A program made the position numbers and the translations under genes. This document shows positions 13,081 through 26,400 of a stretch of DNA of 64,000 nucleotides, in pieces (position 1 is the first letter of the stretch; every line of letters begins with the position of its first letter). Source of the DNA: Diorhabda sublineata (taxonomy: Eukaryota; Arthropoda; Insecta; Coleoptera; Chrysomelidae); assembly GCF_026230105.1 (NCBI RefSeq), contig NC_079483.1, positions 15,927,312-15,991,311 on the forward strand, written 5' to 3'. The notes beneath the pieces are model-generated. The model was given only the letters and a program-made list of their open reading frames with translations. It did no database searches and was not told where the DNA came from.

Positions 13081-15660
13081 TAGCAAGGCAAATAGAAATC
13101 TTCTATGCTTGCCAATTATTGAAGGTCTATCATTAGAGAAACACCGGAGTCATCCTACACTAGACAAACCAAAATATATAAGCGATCGAATTGTTTTAAA
13201 CCATTGTAAATACACTGGCGAGCAAAAAATTGAAGATAAGGATTAGTAGGCATTAAAGCAAATTTTTTCCGAGACTGTTTTCCAGTTTACTTTAGATCCG
13301 ATTGTTGTGGCAAGAATGTTGCGCTGTTACAAGATGGTCGGGGACAAGAATTTTTGGTGCTAGTCTTTGTGGTGTGCAAAGGGTGCTTTCTGGAGACTGG
13401 CCTGATCACTAGAAGACCAACCACACTATGCGTCCAATCATACCAGCTTCTAACGTTGGAAGCATTGGATACACCATGTGGTACCTGCTTTAGGTGGGAG
13501 ACAAAGTTAATATTTTACTTACCAGTAAAAGTTGTTATGCTTAATAATGATGAGAATGACATATACATAGTTTAATATAAGGGTTGAATGATTGAACTTG
13601 AGATTGAGTTATAAACTGGCGGTAGTAAAATTTTTTTCATAAAGTATGTTTGCAATTACAGTTTCAAACAATATTGGTAATTTATGAAGAAAAAACATTG
13701 ATTTATTAGACGTATAATGAACTATCTTCACAAAAATAAAACAAAACTTCTTGAAAAACTATTTTAAGCTTATCCCGTAAGTTTAAAAATTTTTTTTGTT
13801 ATAAAACCTCCCTCACAGGTTACTATTAATTAATACTAAAGAGCGGGAAAGACTCCAGTCCAGTTATTTTCATATGGGATTTGGTTTCTTTTAGGAATGA
13901 TACTGATATAGGAAATATTTTCCTCTGCAGGATTGAAATGGTTCGCACTCGCTCACAGTGTGTGCGTCCTTCTAAAAAACTTAGTTGGCTCAAAGTACTA
14001 CTCGAAATTTATAATATTGAGCGGTTGGAGAAGCGTCGATGAGGTGCTGTCTCAATTGGATTATTAAGAATGTACTTATGTAAAAATTCTGCACCAATAT
14101 TTTTAAAATATTTTGATGTTATAAACTCGAAATTCCGTATTTTCCACTGTTAACCAATTGTCAAAATGTACAATACAATATTATTCTAAAATATAAGCAA
14201 ATTTCAATAGGAAGATGATTAGACAAACCTGTATCATTGACTGCATATACAGCTAGAAGTTAAAGTAAAATCGTGCAATAAAGTACTCAAAAATCCAGTC
14301 AAATAAATTTTAATGAAGTAAAATTCATATAAATATATGTCGTTAATAAATTAAAGGTTGACAAATGGTCAAATAAATTAAAATTCAATTTCTCATAGAG
14401 GATTTTTTTGTCCTTAATGACACTACTGGCAATCAAAAGTAATAACAAGAAACGAATTAATTTTAAACGAAAAAAAATCTGTGTGTACGTTCACGGAATT
14501 GTAAAAAGCTTTTGTTTCTCAAATATAAAATAAAAGATTGGTGTGTAAAGTCAAATTTCTTTTATAACCTACTGAATGTCCCAATTGCATGATATTAGGA
14601 TATAAGGAAAGTGATTGACTACTCTTAGGACAATGAGAAGGTAATAAAAAAAAAGTGACTGGGAATTCCATGGGTCGAGCGTGCGTCAATCAGTGGTCGA
14701 AGGATTGATGTTTTATTGAGGAAGTTGTACGGGGAAACGATCGAAAAATGAAAAATATCGTGAACAGAATTGTACTTTTATTATCTTACTTAGATACCAA
14801 GACAGCATAGAGGCCAAAGTCAAATCTAAATGTTGAGATGAATAGTTTTGGAGTAAATTAGAGAAATCTTATTTGAAATAAACAATCTATGGACCCTTAA
14901 CTGGAAAGTGTTGGATACAGGATATTATATTACAAGATCTATTCATTGTACGTTTGATTTACTATAAAAAATATTATCGTTTCTTACTTTTTGAGCCACC
15001 TCTATCAACAATTTCTTCAATGCCCCAAAACGGCTTCCTCTTCAAAAACCGCTGCTAGAATTTATTTGAAAATGCATGCAAGGATCTATGTCCAAACCCT
15101 AAGGGATCCACTAGCGGGAGCACCAAATTTCTTTTTATAATTTCTCTATAATCATCAGAAATAATAATAGGATCTATTGTTTTCTCTATAAATATATCAA
15201 ATTTTCATAATTTGTCTTTTTCAGTTTTGACATGTCAAATATTTATATGGAATGACATAATAAGTGTTGAAACAGGATTAGGTGTTTTCTCAATGATTTT
15301 CATGAATTTTTTAATACTATAAGATGTGGAAATGATTCAGTGAAAGTATTACGAGGCATATTTTTTAAGTAAGTACCGTTTGGAATTGAAAAAAGAATCT
15401 CTGATCTACTTTTCTACATAATTTCCGTGAATATTTTCAGAAAAATATTAAATCTGGAAAAGTTCTACTTTATGGTCCACATTCTCGATGATTAAAAGTA
15501 CTCTCGCAATAAAAGATGTTCACAAATATCCAAAACTCATCAATTTCCTGAAGAAACAAAACAAAGGGCACACTGCAAAAATATCAAAAACTTTAACCAG
15601 AGAAAATATAATAGAATTCTTGTTACATTCTTATGTCTAAAAAATGTTGTTTACACCGCG
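13081..15660. other. No gene seen; contains a dispersed repeat
   Basis: No protein family is recognised. A segment near 13405-13470, including ATGCGTCC and CAACGTTGGAAGCAT-type words, resembles one near 31150-31215 in the same orientation, so it is a dispersed repeat of unknown type. Confidence 0.4.
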
Positions 15661-15680
15661 GCTGAAATACTACTTTGTTG

Positions 15681-15800
15681 GACTCGTCTGTTGCTCGCAC
15701 CGTTTCGCCCGTTGCTCGCCCCGTTTCACCCGTTGCTCGCCCCGATTCGCCCGTTGCTCGCCCCGATTCGCCCGTTGCTCGCCTCTATACGCCCGTCTCG
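15681..15800. repeat. 21-bp tandem repeat, about 5 copies
   Basis: Direct copies of a GC-rich unit, CGCCCGTTGCTCGCCCCG plus TTT or ATT, lie head to tail between about 15690 and 15795. The last copy is degenerate. Because 21 is a multiple of three, all three + frames stay open through the array. This explains the overlapping Arg/Pro/Cys-rich open frames here; none is likely to be a gene. Confidence 0.85.
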
Positions 15801-15995
15801 CAATTTTCAGACTCGTCTCCTATGTTTTCCCTATGTTTTTTTGTATCTTTTTTTTCAATCCTGCTTCTTCCGTATATTCTTCCCATGACACATATCCCAG
15901 GACAATTCTCACATAGTTTTCGATCTCCTTTTTTGTAAAGCGATGTCTTGGCCCGATTTCGAAGTATTCGTAGTACTAAGAATGAAATTTTCTTC

Positions 15996-16745
15996 TTCTA
16001 CGACCGTGCGTTTTAACCCACTTTCCCGCACGCATTTTGAAAGTGTCACTAGTGCGGGAAGGTAAAATTATGCAAATTTTAACCTTATTAGATAGTTTTT
16101 TACTTCTGAGATTATAACTATTGTTACTACAGGAAATTAAATATTTACGAAATAGTCCATCAAATAAAAATTAAACCTTTCCTAGCTTTTTGTAGCATTT
16201 TAATTTTTTGAAAATATAAAATAATACAGATACTTTTTATATAACCATGTAATTGTTACTAAAACGTCAAAGTTGTTCAAAACGTCTTGGAAGTGACCGA
16301 ATATGTGCAATCTTCTTCTAAATTAAACCACATTAAACCGAATCCGATACAATAATATTGATGGATTCATCCGACGAAGAACTTCCCGAAGCAATTTTGA
16401 AGGCTGCAAATGAAACTAATTCCGTGCTGTTACCTGCCAAATGATTTAAAACCGTTGCCGTCATCTTCATCTTTATGCGACCTGCAACCGATGCCATCCT
16501 CAACGACGTCATCTACCTTCCAGTTTAAACCAAATAACTCCACTGGACCGGCAATTCTTACTAGTCTACAGAATAAAACAAATTGTGTTTTCAATATTAA
16601 TATTTATAATAATTAGTAATTTTTAATTAAAGTTTTTTGTATATACGGTCGTAGAAAAAATAATGCTTCTAACTCATGCGTAAAGTGTCTTTCTCGCACT
16701 TGACCGCTTGCCCGCAACTTCAGTGGCGTGCGGGAAAGTATCACT
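15996..16745 (+). mobile_element. Internally deleted element, possibly of a tyrosine-recombinase (Crypton-like) family
   Basis: The ends carry inverted copies of TTCTACGACCGT (15996-16007 and 16645-16656). Outside or next to these are inverted CACTTTCCCGCACGC words (about 16019-16033 and 16724-16738). Inside, an ATG at 16361 starts MDSSDEELPEAILKAA and stops at 16442-16444 after LLPAK. In another frame, the sequence to 16616 ends in a plausible C-terminus (CVFNINIYNN). The N-terminal pattern, with an acidic start and then LLPxKS, resembles proteins of tyrosine-recombinase transposons in beetles, from memory. The catalytic middle is missing. Confidence 0.45.
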
Positions 16746-18850
16746 TTTAGTTAGGAAAATAACTATTTGTTATTATTTCTCTCTTCAATATGTATGCAAA
16801 GTCATGATTTTATCAACCGATTCTATTAAATGAAATGAGAGCACTGCCATTTTGACAATTGGTGGGTTTAAAACATGAATGTAATACACATTTTATCAAT
16901 ATTTATGAGAAAAACATCTTATTAATTATTATTCTCGAATGATACAATTAGTTTTACAACACAAACTGTAATTCAAACTTATTTAATGTTAATAAATCTA
17001 TTTAACAGTACATTGTTGATTATAATTTGAATAAAACCATCGGATAATAATGTATTCTAACCTCTCATATATGAGACAAGTTGAAAGAAATTCAGTTCTA
17101 AATAATAGCTCCAAACCAAAAATAATCTGAATTATTAAATTTAATATTAAGTGGCTAATAGTTTAAACTTCCGTTAAAATTTATGCGAGTTAGGCAAATA
17201 TAGTCAATAGACAACTTATAGTGACAATCGACCTCAATCGGCTTCAATGGATGCAAATCGACAATATCTGACACAAATAGATGCCAATTCTCTCAAATAT
17301 ATAAGAATCGATGTGATTCGATAGGGTTGCAGAGTTATTTTGAAAACTATATTTTATAACCTTCATTTGATTTTTTGTTATAATTATTGAGCTGAATTAT
17401 AAAAGTCGAGGAACATTACTAATTCAATCATCCTGTATATACTTTCATCATTACCCTAATATATTTGTTTTCCGTATTGTCTGAGTTTATTTACATGTTT
17501 TTGATTTAAATTATACTCTGGATGTCTACATTGAAGAACCAAGGGACTTTTATAAAGTATTGCATACCTCTGAACGAACAATACAAATTCAAATACAATA
17601 CAAACAATTCAAATTACGTACTTTTCGCTATTAATCTGTTATATATGCACCGTGGGATTAAAAAGTAGTTGGGACTGGAGCTGAAGTCGACCCGGGGCCC
17701 ACTAAAGGAAATCAAAATCCGCTCGAACTCTTTTCAATGTTATATATTAGTTTCAAATTAAATATAAATTATAAGTAAAAATAAATCCCAATCTTATTTC
17801 ATACACTATATACAATTTTACGAATGTTATTAAATATACAAATTGTAGCCGACAGAAAAACAATACGGGATATTAGAGAAGCAAATTAGTGAACATAAAC
17901 AACGATTGGAGATTAATTTGAATTGATATTCAGAGGTCAACCTTACGGCAACCCCTTTCAAGAGAAAATGAATATAAAATTCGTATTAAAAGCTCAATTA
18001 TGTACAGAATAATAGCTTCACATACCATCGAGTAACAAACTGACGCAATTGGCGATAGTAGCATCATCTATACAAAATTCCGGCAAGCTTCTACTTCTAA
18101 TATACCTTGGTTCAACAGAGTAGGATATCACCAATTTCATTTTGTAGGATCAATATTTAACCCTCTGTTTCAAATGAATTAATAACGCTTGTGATTAGGT
18201 GAATTACGCCTGATATGTTCAAAAAGATTAAAAGACAGTTTTAATTAAGTTTAGGATCTGCCAATCCATTCGCGATAAAAATTTTGAACATCTACATAAT
18301 TGAAATTCATAGTTCTTAGTGTTTTACATTTTGCTTTATAGTTTTTGACTATATTATAGTGAATTTCTGTAATCATATGATTTTATTTTGTTCTTATATT
18401 AATTGCTGCAATAAAGTTGAAAACGACATTTTAAATAGTATATAGTTCCATTTAAAAAATTGTTTGTTGTATATGTCATTCGAAGAGGATTGAAGGTAGG
18501 CATCGCATTTTAACTTATAATTTGAATTCGACGAATTTCTATATTTGTTGAATTTATTTCATTTGATTTTTACAAACTGTATATAAAACATACGCTGGAT
18601 ATCTACACTGATAAACTAAGGGTCTCCTGTATAGAGTATTGCATATCTCCATATGAAATTCTCGATTACGAAATAGGAAATTTCTACATAATAATTAGTA
18701 CAAAATTATTATTGACTTCAATTGGCATTTTTGGACATGTATATTATCATCTATTATAACTATAAAACAAAAATACGGTAAGAAAAAGCAATACACACAT
18801 CAGAAAGAATGGATAATGGCAAACAACGTCAAGTTTATGAATACTGAATA
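16746..18850. repeat. AT-rich region with a diverged repeat pair
   Basis: No gene is seen. Segments near 17510-17570 and 18590-18650 resemble each other: both carry a CTGGATRTCTACA word followed by CTAAGGG/CCAAGGGAC and TAAAGTATTGCATA-like text. A further word, CCCTTTCAAGAGAAA, occurs near 17956 and again near 20098. A dispersed element was probably present before the foldback at 18851 inserted. Confidence 0.5.
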
Positions 18851-19929
18851 TAGGCCAAGCAACGGGGCAGCCTGTATATAGGGTTTCGTGACACAAATCT
18901 TAACAGGTAGCGAGTGGTGCCAATCGATAGAGTAAGTTGCCCCCATCAAAACAGTATACTTTTAAACTCGAGAAAATCGCGCGTTTGTTTGTTATTAACA
19001 AAAAACTGTAAATTTTCGGACTTTTTTTGGTTTTTTATTTATAAATCCGAAAGATTTGTAGGAATCGTTATGGTTGTAATACGAAAGTTGTAGAGAATTG
19101 GATAACGAAGAAAATGAGCTGTCGCGCGACTTCGTAGCTTGATTAGAAGCTGAGAAAACCCGGAAAAACTGGATCATCTTCCGCGTCTCTTTTTCGGGTC
19201 TTCTCTCTCTGTCTCTCTTTGTCTGTCTGTCTTTCTCTCTCTCTCTCTCCTCCGCCTCTGCTCCCCCCACTCTTCGACTATTTCACGGCGCGCGAAAAAA
19301 AACGGTCATCTTTGACGTCGGATTTGAAACAGTTTTTCTTTTTTTTTCGAAAAATCAGAATATACATTGTGTAGCTGAGGTCGCATTCTTTCGAAATCCG
19401 TTTTCAAAATTGAATTTAAACGATCCGTGTGTCACTAGGAGACTCGGGAAAATTTCGAGTTAATTTGTTTAAACAACCGTTACGGCAAAACTAATAATCG
19501 CACAGTTACAGGGTTTTGCATGCATAAAGCGCATATGTTCTTCTATCATTCTGCGAAGTTTCGGCTCTCCACGTCAAAAATTGACGGAGATATGAATTTT
19601 TAAAAAAAAGAGAGAATTTTCCAGTTTTTCCGGGTTTTCTCAGCTTCTAATCAAGCTACGAAGTCGCGCGACAGCTCTTTTTCTTCGTTATCCAATTCTC
19701 TACAACTTTCGTATTACAACCATAACGATTCCTACAAATCTTTCGGATTTATAAATAAAAAACCAAAAAAAGTCCGAAAATTTACAGTTTTTTGTTAATA
19801 ACAAACAAACGCGCGATTTTCTCGAGTTTAAAAGTATACTGTTTTGATGGGGGCAACTTACTCTATCGATTGGCACCACTCGCTACCTGTTAAGATTTGT
19901 GTCACGAAAAATCCCCGTTGCTTGGCCTA
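18851..19929. mobile_element. Large foldback element with 310-320 bp inverted arms
   Basis: The left arm (18851-19173) and right arm (19619-19929) are near-perfect reverse complements. They run from TAGGCCAAGCAACGGGG at the outer left to TCCAGTTTTTCCGGGTTTTC at the inner right. The left arm has a short replacement, CAGCCTGTATATAGGG, near its outer end that is absent on the right. The spacer of about 445 bp contains a CT-rich microsatellite at about 19195-19255. No transposase is encoded, so this is a non-autonomous element. A transcript would form a very long hairpin. Confidence 0.9.
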
Positions 19930-20448
19930 ATAGGGTGTGAAATTTGCTACGAACAGCAACGTTGAAAGACCGTTAATGTTTCAGTAATATGTAACATATT
20001 CATATAAATTTAAATATAATAAGTTTTAAATAACAATACGATATGGTATATAAGTAATTATGTTTGGTTCTAATACATGAGGTTGAGTTAATCAACCCCT
20101 TTCAAGAGAAAGTATTTATAATGAAATAGCTCAATACCACTAAGGGTATTGAACACTGTATAGGTGTATATTTTAGTCAGAAATGGATAATCATCACATA
20201 ACTACTAATAGTTCGTTGTTATCACCATCTATCAATATATACTGAAGCTCTAGCTATACACTCGTTTTGACAGTTTTCTGTTGAGCACAGCTTCAGCAGC
20301 AGCAACACTAGATGGCGGTGTACTAATAACGTTCATAATATTGTTATACTCCGATGAAATTTTTTTGAGATTAAGTTATTCTCGTGAATATCAAACCACT
20401 ATTTATATCTGAATAAACTATATATTTCTAGACTATAATCTTTTATTG
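19930..20448. other. No gene seen (3' flank of the 5'-nucleotidase gene)
   Basis: AT-rich sequence that ends at the stop codon of the minus-strand 5'-nucleotidase gene. Its short 3' untranslated region lies at the right edge. Confidence 0.5.
20442..20447 (-). terminator. Possible polyadenylation signal of the 5'-nucleotidase gene
   Basis: AATAAA on the minus strand begins only two bases after the TAA stop. If used, the 3' untranslated region would be about 20-30 nt. A later signal cannot be excluded. Confidence 0.4.
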
Positions 20449-23400
20449 TTATTTAAATGTTATTCTTCCAAATTCTTCTTGAAAAATTCGATATTTTCTT
20501 TTAGTAAACTCAACTAACACGTCAATGTCCACCGGACCAATCGTTCTATTCTTCAGATGATCAATTAAAATCTGATATCCGCTGCCTCCTTCCGCAATAA
20601 AAGAATTAATTACCAAAGGATAGTCTATATTTTCGTCTAAATCTTCGTAAATGGGTATTGTACAATTTTGGCAACGAATTTTAGCGGATATAACTCGATC
20701 ACCTACAATCCGAGATAGATCATATACTACTTGAATCCCTGAAAAAATAAACGCATTTCGTAGGTAAATCGAATCAATTTCATGAAAAAATTTTTACCTG
20801 AAACTTGAAGTAGCTTAAGACTAGCGTTAGGTTTGTCCTTGGAATAAGGAGCAACTGTATATTCTAACAATTCCTTCAGATACTTTCCTTGGATAACACC
20901 AAAGTCCAAAGTATTTTCAAATGGACAAGCTGTCACCATATCATTGTAAGTAATATCTTAAATAATGAAGAAATATAAATCTCGTTATATTTAATAGGTA
21001 AGAGTATGATAAGCCACCCCAGGACGATCATATCTATTTTTATGCGAAAACATTTACATCCGGAGATACCGGAAGTGGCCATTACCTCAGGAAGGCTAAC
21101 AGATATCGAACCGTGGATAACTTTGTTCGACAGATCTCATCAAGATCTATCTGTGTGTAGCCTATCGATGCCTCAGCAATGAAGGCTACACTCATGAGTG
21201 GGTCAATCCCAAAGAAAGATCTGTTTATGATATCGGGGTTCATACCCAAATAATTGGGGTCAGCTGAAGGCTTCTGAGAGCATTCTTCCACGATATGCAT
21301 GTAACTTCAGAATATTGAGAGGACATAATCATAGAATATACATGGCGACGAGGATGTCGTAAATTTCATTAATAGAAGAAATCAAAAAAGATTTTCAAAT
21401 GTGAAAAGTTATAAATTTAAGTCCAATTAAAATATTTGATTGAAGAAAATTATTTTTGTTTATCTTTATTTCAGTCTCTAGCACGACCTAACCTAACCTA
21501 ACCTAACCTAACCTATCCTAACCTAACCTAACCTTACAAAAATCTTACATCAGGACTTTTCACACACAAATAGATCTTGATGAGATTTATCGAACAACGT
21601 TATCCACGGTTCGATATCTGTTAGCCATCCTGAGATAATCTCCGGAAGTAAATGTTTCCGTATAAAATAGATATGATAAATCGATTTCTCGTAATATCAA
21701 TAATAGTCTATGTATAGAGTTTCATGATTATCGCTTATCATACTTGTGCCATTTAATAAATTACGCACCCCCAACTTCAATATCTGTTCTCAATCCTCCA
21801 GGATTTGTAAATGCGATTGCTGCATTAGTCCATACATTCTCTGCGACATTTTTCGAATACTAAAATCATAAATCAAAAACTACTCCAACTGGAATGCGTG
21901 CTATTAAGGGCCGTTTTAACAATTGTATTTTATCTGCGAGATAAGTATTAATTAACTATTGAAAATTGGCATTTTAGTAAAATTACACAGTGAATGAATT
22001 CTGGAAATGTTTATAGTTAACCGTGATTCTTATTTGACTCCAAATAATAAAGTTGAAGATGAACTCATGCTATTATGCTATATTTGATACGCTTCAAGTA
22101 AGTTTTATATAATTAAACCTGAAGTTAGTGTAGTTTTGCCTTTGTGATTTTTTAAATTTAGCTACTTTTGGTGAAAACTGCAAATAACAAAGTTTTATAC
22201 GCGGACCTCTCGTTTTTTTACCATGACTCTCATGGCTTAAATTGTAAACGAACAAAAATGCTGATTTTTCATGATTTTCAGCTTAAAAAAGTAGCAATTA
22301 CGCTCAATATTGACCTTTTCCTCACATATTATCGAAGTTACTTTTTTATCAAACAATTTTTACCATATCTCCATTCGTTCTTCCTCCAAAACATCCCCAA
22401 ACCATCACCGAGCCTTCGCCAAGTTTCACAGTCGGGATTACACATGGATCTAGCATCTGTTTTTTCTTTTACTTGGGCACAAACACTCTTAGGCCCACAA
22501 ATATCAAACTTTAACTCCATAAAACTCTCTCCATGTCTTCTTGCATCCAATTTTCATTCTCATTAGCCAGTTGTAATTTCTTAATTCCATTTTGACGTCT
22601 TAAGAGAAATTTCTTCACTCCCACCCTTCCAAAAAATGCCAGCTTCTCTCAATTTACTTTTTTCTCAACAATATGGAAAAGAAATTTCTTAAAGTGTTTT
22701 ACTTCTGAAGAAGCTGAATGTAATGGTCATGCTCAAAATTCTGAACTCAACGCTCTTGGGCTTTTGTAATGGTAAACAAGTAATGGATTTTATTTAGAAC
22801 ATCCGCTTGGATTACTACCCAGTAGACGCTATCTTTTGCATCTTTAAATCCTGGTGCACATTTTTCTTTACGGAATAGAAATGTTTATTTTGGTATTTTC
22901 TCGGAAACTAGGCCTGTTTCATACCGAAATTAGAAAGATAATTCAATTATTGTTTTCAATGTCACTGGGAAATCAGTCGCCTCGCCGTTTTCGTATCACC
23001 GCTTCTTTTATAATCTGTATTCTGAACCATGAGGCGGCGAAAGCTATAAAATCGTTATATTATACAGAGATAGGCATAAGTCAGGCAACGCTCTCGAAAA
23101 ATCGGCATAAATCCGACAAATTTGATAAGTTTGTCAACGCTATAGAAAAAATTTTTTTGTTACGTCATACCTGCGTACGAACGATTTCAAGATTATGTTT
23201 ACTGAATTTAAACAACTTGCCGCTACCAAATTGTTCAACAGTGTGGAAGACGTACCGGAAATTTTAAAAACGGGCTCTATTGCCGACGTTCCGCGTTATG
23301 GACGACCGGTATTTGTAACAACTACCGAAAATATTGAAACAGTGGTGCTGGTGTTAATTGAGCAAGAGAGCCAATTTGTGCTATCGGGAAAGCTTCAAAT

Positions 23401-26400
23401 ATCCGATCATTCTATCGAGTTTACCGTCCGCGTTTCCTCCACACTCAGTATGGAATTTTGCGAGTGGTACCTCGGATGCAGTCAAAATGATCCGCACTTC
23501 CAGAATTCCATTTTGTGATCGGATGAAACAACCTTCAAGTTGAACGGTATAGTCAATCGGTATAACTGCGACCAGAATCCTCATATCTTCATTGAAGAAG
23601 ATTTAAACCTGTCTGGGGTGTGTATGTGTGTGTGAGCAGATATTCATACGGGAGGTAAAATGGGTCCGTACATGTGGAGGGCCAAAGTTATCTGGAAATC
23701 GAAGATTTACGTGGGCAAATAGACAATCCGACATCCGACATTTCATGCAAGACGGAGCTTCGCTGCATTACGCGTTATGGATGCGGAAGGTGTTCATTTT
23801 GATGAATGGATAAGCAGACGAAGCTCCGTTGAGTGGTCTGCACGGTCACGTGACCTGACGCACTGTGATTGCTTCTGTGGGACTTTCTGTTTTTGCCAGA
23901 GAGCCACGCACCCTTCCAGACCTCTAAAGTGCAATTGGATAAACTCTTCGGATTCGTAAGTGGAATGTAATTATTGAAACGAAACGAAATGACTGATTTA
24001 TTATATTATTACTAAATATTAGAATTGTACAAAGTATAAAATCGGATCTGGCTTCACAACATTTTTCTACGCAAATTAGAAACTCTGCTTGTCTCTAAGC
24101 CAGAGCGCGTAGAGCAGGGGGCTGTATTCTGCTTCGCCACGCTTGCAGCGTTGCCAGATCTGGCTGAATTGAGATTCTACTAAAAGTTATGGAATTTTAG
24201 GGAACTACTCAGAACAATAACCTTTTTCGAATCCCTTTTGTAAATTCTTTTAATATTTTTTTTTCGACGCTCTGTTAAATGTATACTTACAATAATATCA
24301 ACAAACTGATTCCGGTATCAGAAAACTCAACCCTGCGTGCAATTTCGGGGAATCCCAAAAGTCAAATCGTGTTAAACCGGAACAGCCTTAAGCGGGATCT
24401 TACTGTATCTGCTTATTATTAATAAGTAACAAAGGACAGTTTAGTTTTGAGTTTTTCAACTAAAACACTCAGAAATGTTATGGAGTCGCTACTACGTTAC
24501 GTTTTAGTAAATAAAATAGAGGTTACTTGTATGCACATTAATTAACAGGTTAGAAAATTTTAAAAATGATATTTTGAACGAAAAACATAATTTTAGAAGA
24601 ATAATGGTGTTTATTTTGAATCAGTAGGATTAATATTACAAACTTTAGAAGAAGATATATTTTATACCGTCCGAGATCCGTTCCAAGCAGGTGCTACGTC
24701 ATCAGCGCCCGCAACGCCGATTGTATAAGAAAACAACCGGCCTGTTTTACAAATCTGACTCTTTCGACGACAATAAGTTGATTTTTTGATAAAAATGGAG
24801 CAGGGTTTTTTTCGTGGTTCGTCAGACAACTAGATGAACAGACAGATCGATCGGCGCTGGTGACGTAAGCAAGCAATTGACGTGTTACAAGAAGAAATAA
24901 AAATTTACACATTAAAAAATTTATATCAGCGCTATTATTAGTGCAAATTGCAAAGTTTACTTTAAGGCGTGCCCAATGAATCAAAAATTTGAGCCCGAAA
25001 TAAAACAACAGAGAACCAGTTCACTCAAAATTGACGTCACTTCGAATATTGTCCTGCATATCATGATTGTAAATTTATTTTATCAAAATAATTAACTATT
25101 TCGTTCTTATCGATAAAATAAACATCGTATTCCGGTACTCAAATTCAATTAATGTCACCATACCTATGAATAAATTACTAAGATACTTACCTCGTAAACC
25201 ATAGCATCAGTTATGTAATTACCCAGAGTACATTCTTGTCTGTAACAACTAGTAGAGTCTAGCTTAACAAAGCTTGAACCAACAACCTGATTACCTTGGT
25301 TATCGAATAGAATCTTCCATGGTTCCAAAGCAGCATTTATATCATCATCTAGAAAATCAGATACAACTTAACGTTTTTTGTTTTTTCTCTCGATTAGGCC
25401 GATGGTCCATACAATCCTGTTCGAAACACTATAGATATAAATAATTTTCATGAACATACAAGACAATTCCTTAGCAGTATTATTTTAACCTTTCGTCAGG
25501 TGCATTTAATCTATAAAATGAGTAGAATGTATTCTGGTCTACCAAGAAATTGATATTTTGTTACTGGCTGTGAGCCTAAAGTTCCTTAATAGTTCAAGTA
25601 AATAAACAACATGTTACATATTTGTTTATTTTTGAAAGTGTCTAAGCCTGTTTTAGGTTTGTAAAGTTTCTTATGCTAAATATGCCAAATAAATCTGTTA
25701 CAACTAGCCCCAATCACGGGGTAAGTTGTAGCACTCGTCAGTTTTTTTCAAAACCGTTTCTACCAAAAATCGTTACAGGTTCTATCAAAAGTTTATTTGG
25801 GATTGATAGTTGAATAGTTGTTAATTGGAATAGTACTGCTAGATTTCATAAATACGAAACAAGTAAGTTTTCATAGCCAAGAAGCGACAAATTGTTACAA
25901 CTAGCCCCCCGCTCCCCAACTACCATACAAAGTTGAGAAAGAAAGATAGACCAATAAAGACCAATAAGACCAATAAATTTCCCTACCTAAATATAATTTT
26001 TTCGGGGCGCTGGGTGTATTTTGATCGAATCCAGTGGGGTTTTTTCTAAGACCAATAGGGAGAATTATGAAGATCTACTGAACCACTTAAAATACTACGG
26101 TATTTAGATAATTTGCACTTTCATCACAATTCCTCATGAATATTTCACAAAATTCCTTCCTCAAGAGTTCGTCAACAAGTGGATCTTTGTATGGGTACAG
26201 TTTTTTATTGCAAGGCAATATCTGTTGCGTTGTCTTCTATCGACAGCAAAATATAAAAATTAGCATCGTCGCTTATTCCTGGTCTCGTTAAATAAAACGT
26301 ATGCTTCAAATAACATACCGTCATTAAAACTTCTATCCACTCATTTTCGGTTGAGGTAAACCATAATAAGAAATGTACTTGATCTCTCAGATGAATTGCG

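Noticed and set aside
15644..15938. Overlapping Cys/Pro/Arg-rich open frames in three frames as possible small secreted peptides
   Set aside because: They follow entirely from a 21-bp tandem repeat whose period is a multiple of three; there is no splice, start or family support.
18995..19270. Minus-strand open frame rich in Arg and Glu
   Set aside because: It spans the foldback arm and the CT microsatellite; the charged residues are just the repeat translated.
21487..21536. A chromosome end or telomere
   Set aside because: Only 50 bp of repeat, flanked on both sides by inverted arms and by exons of one intact gene.
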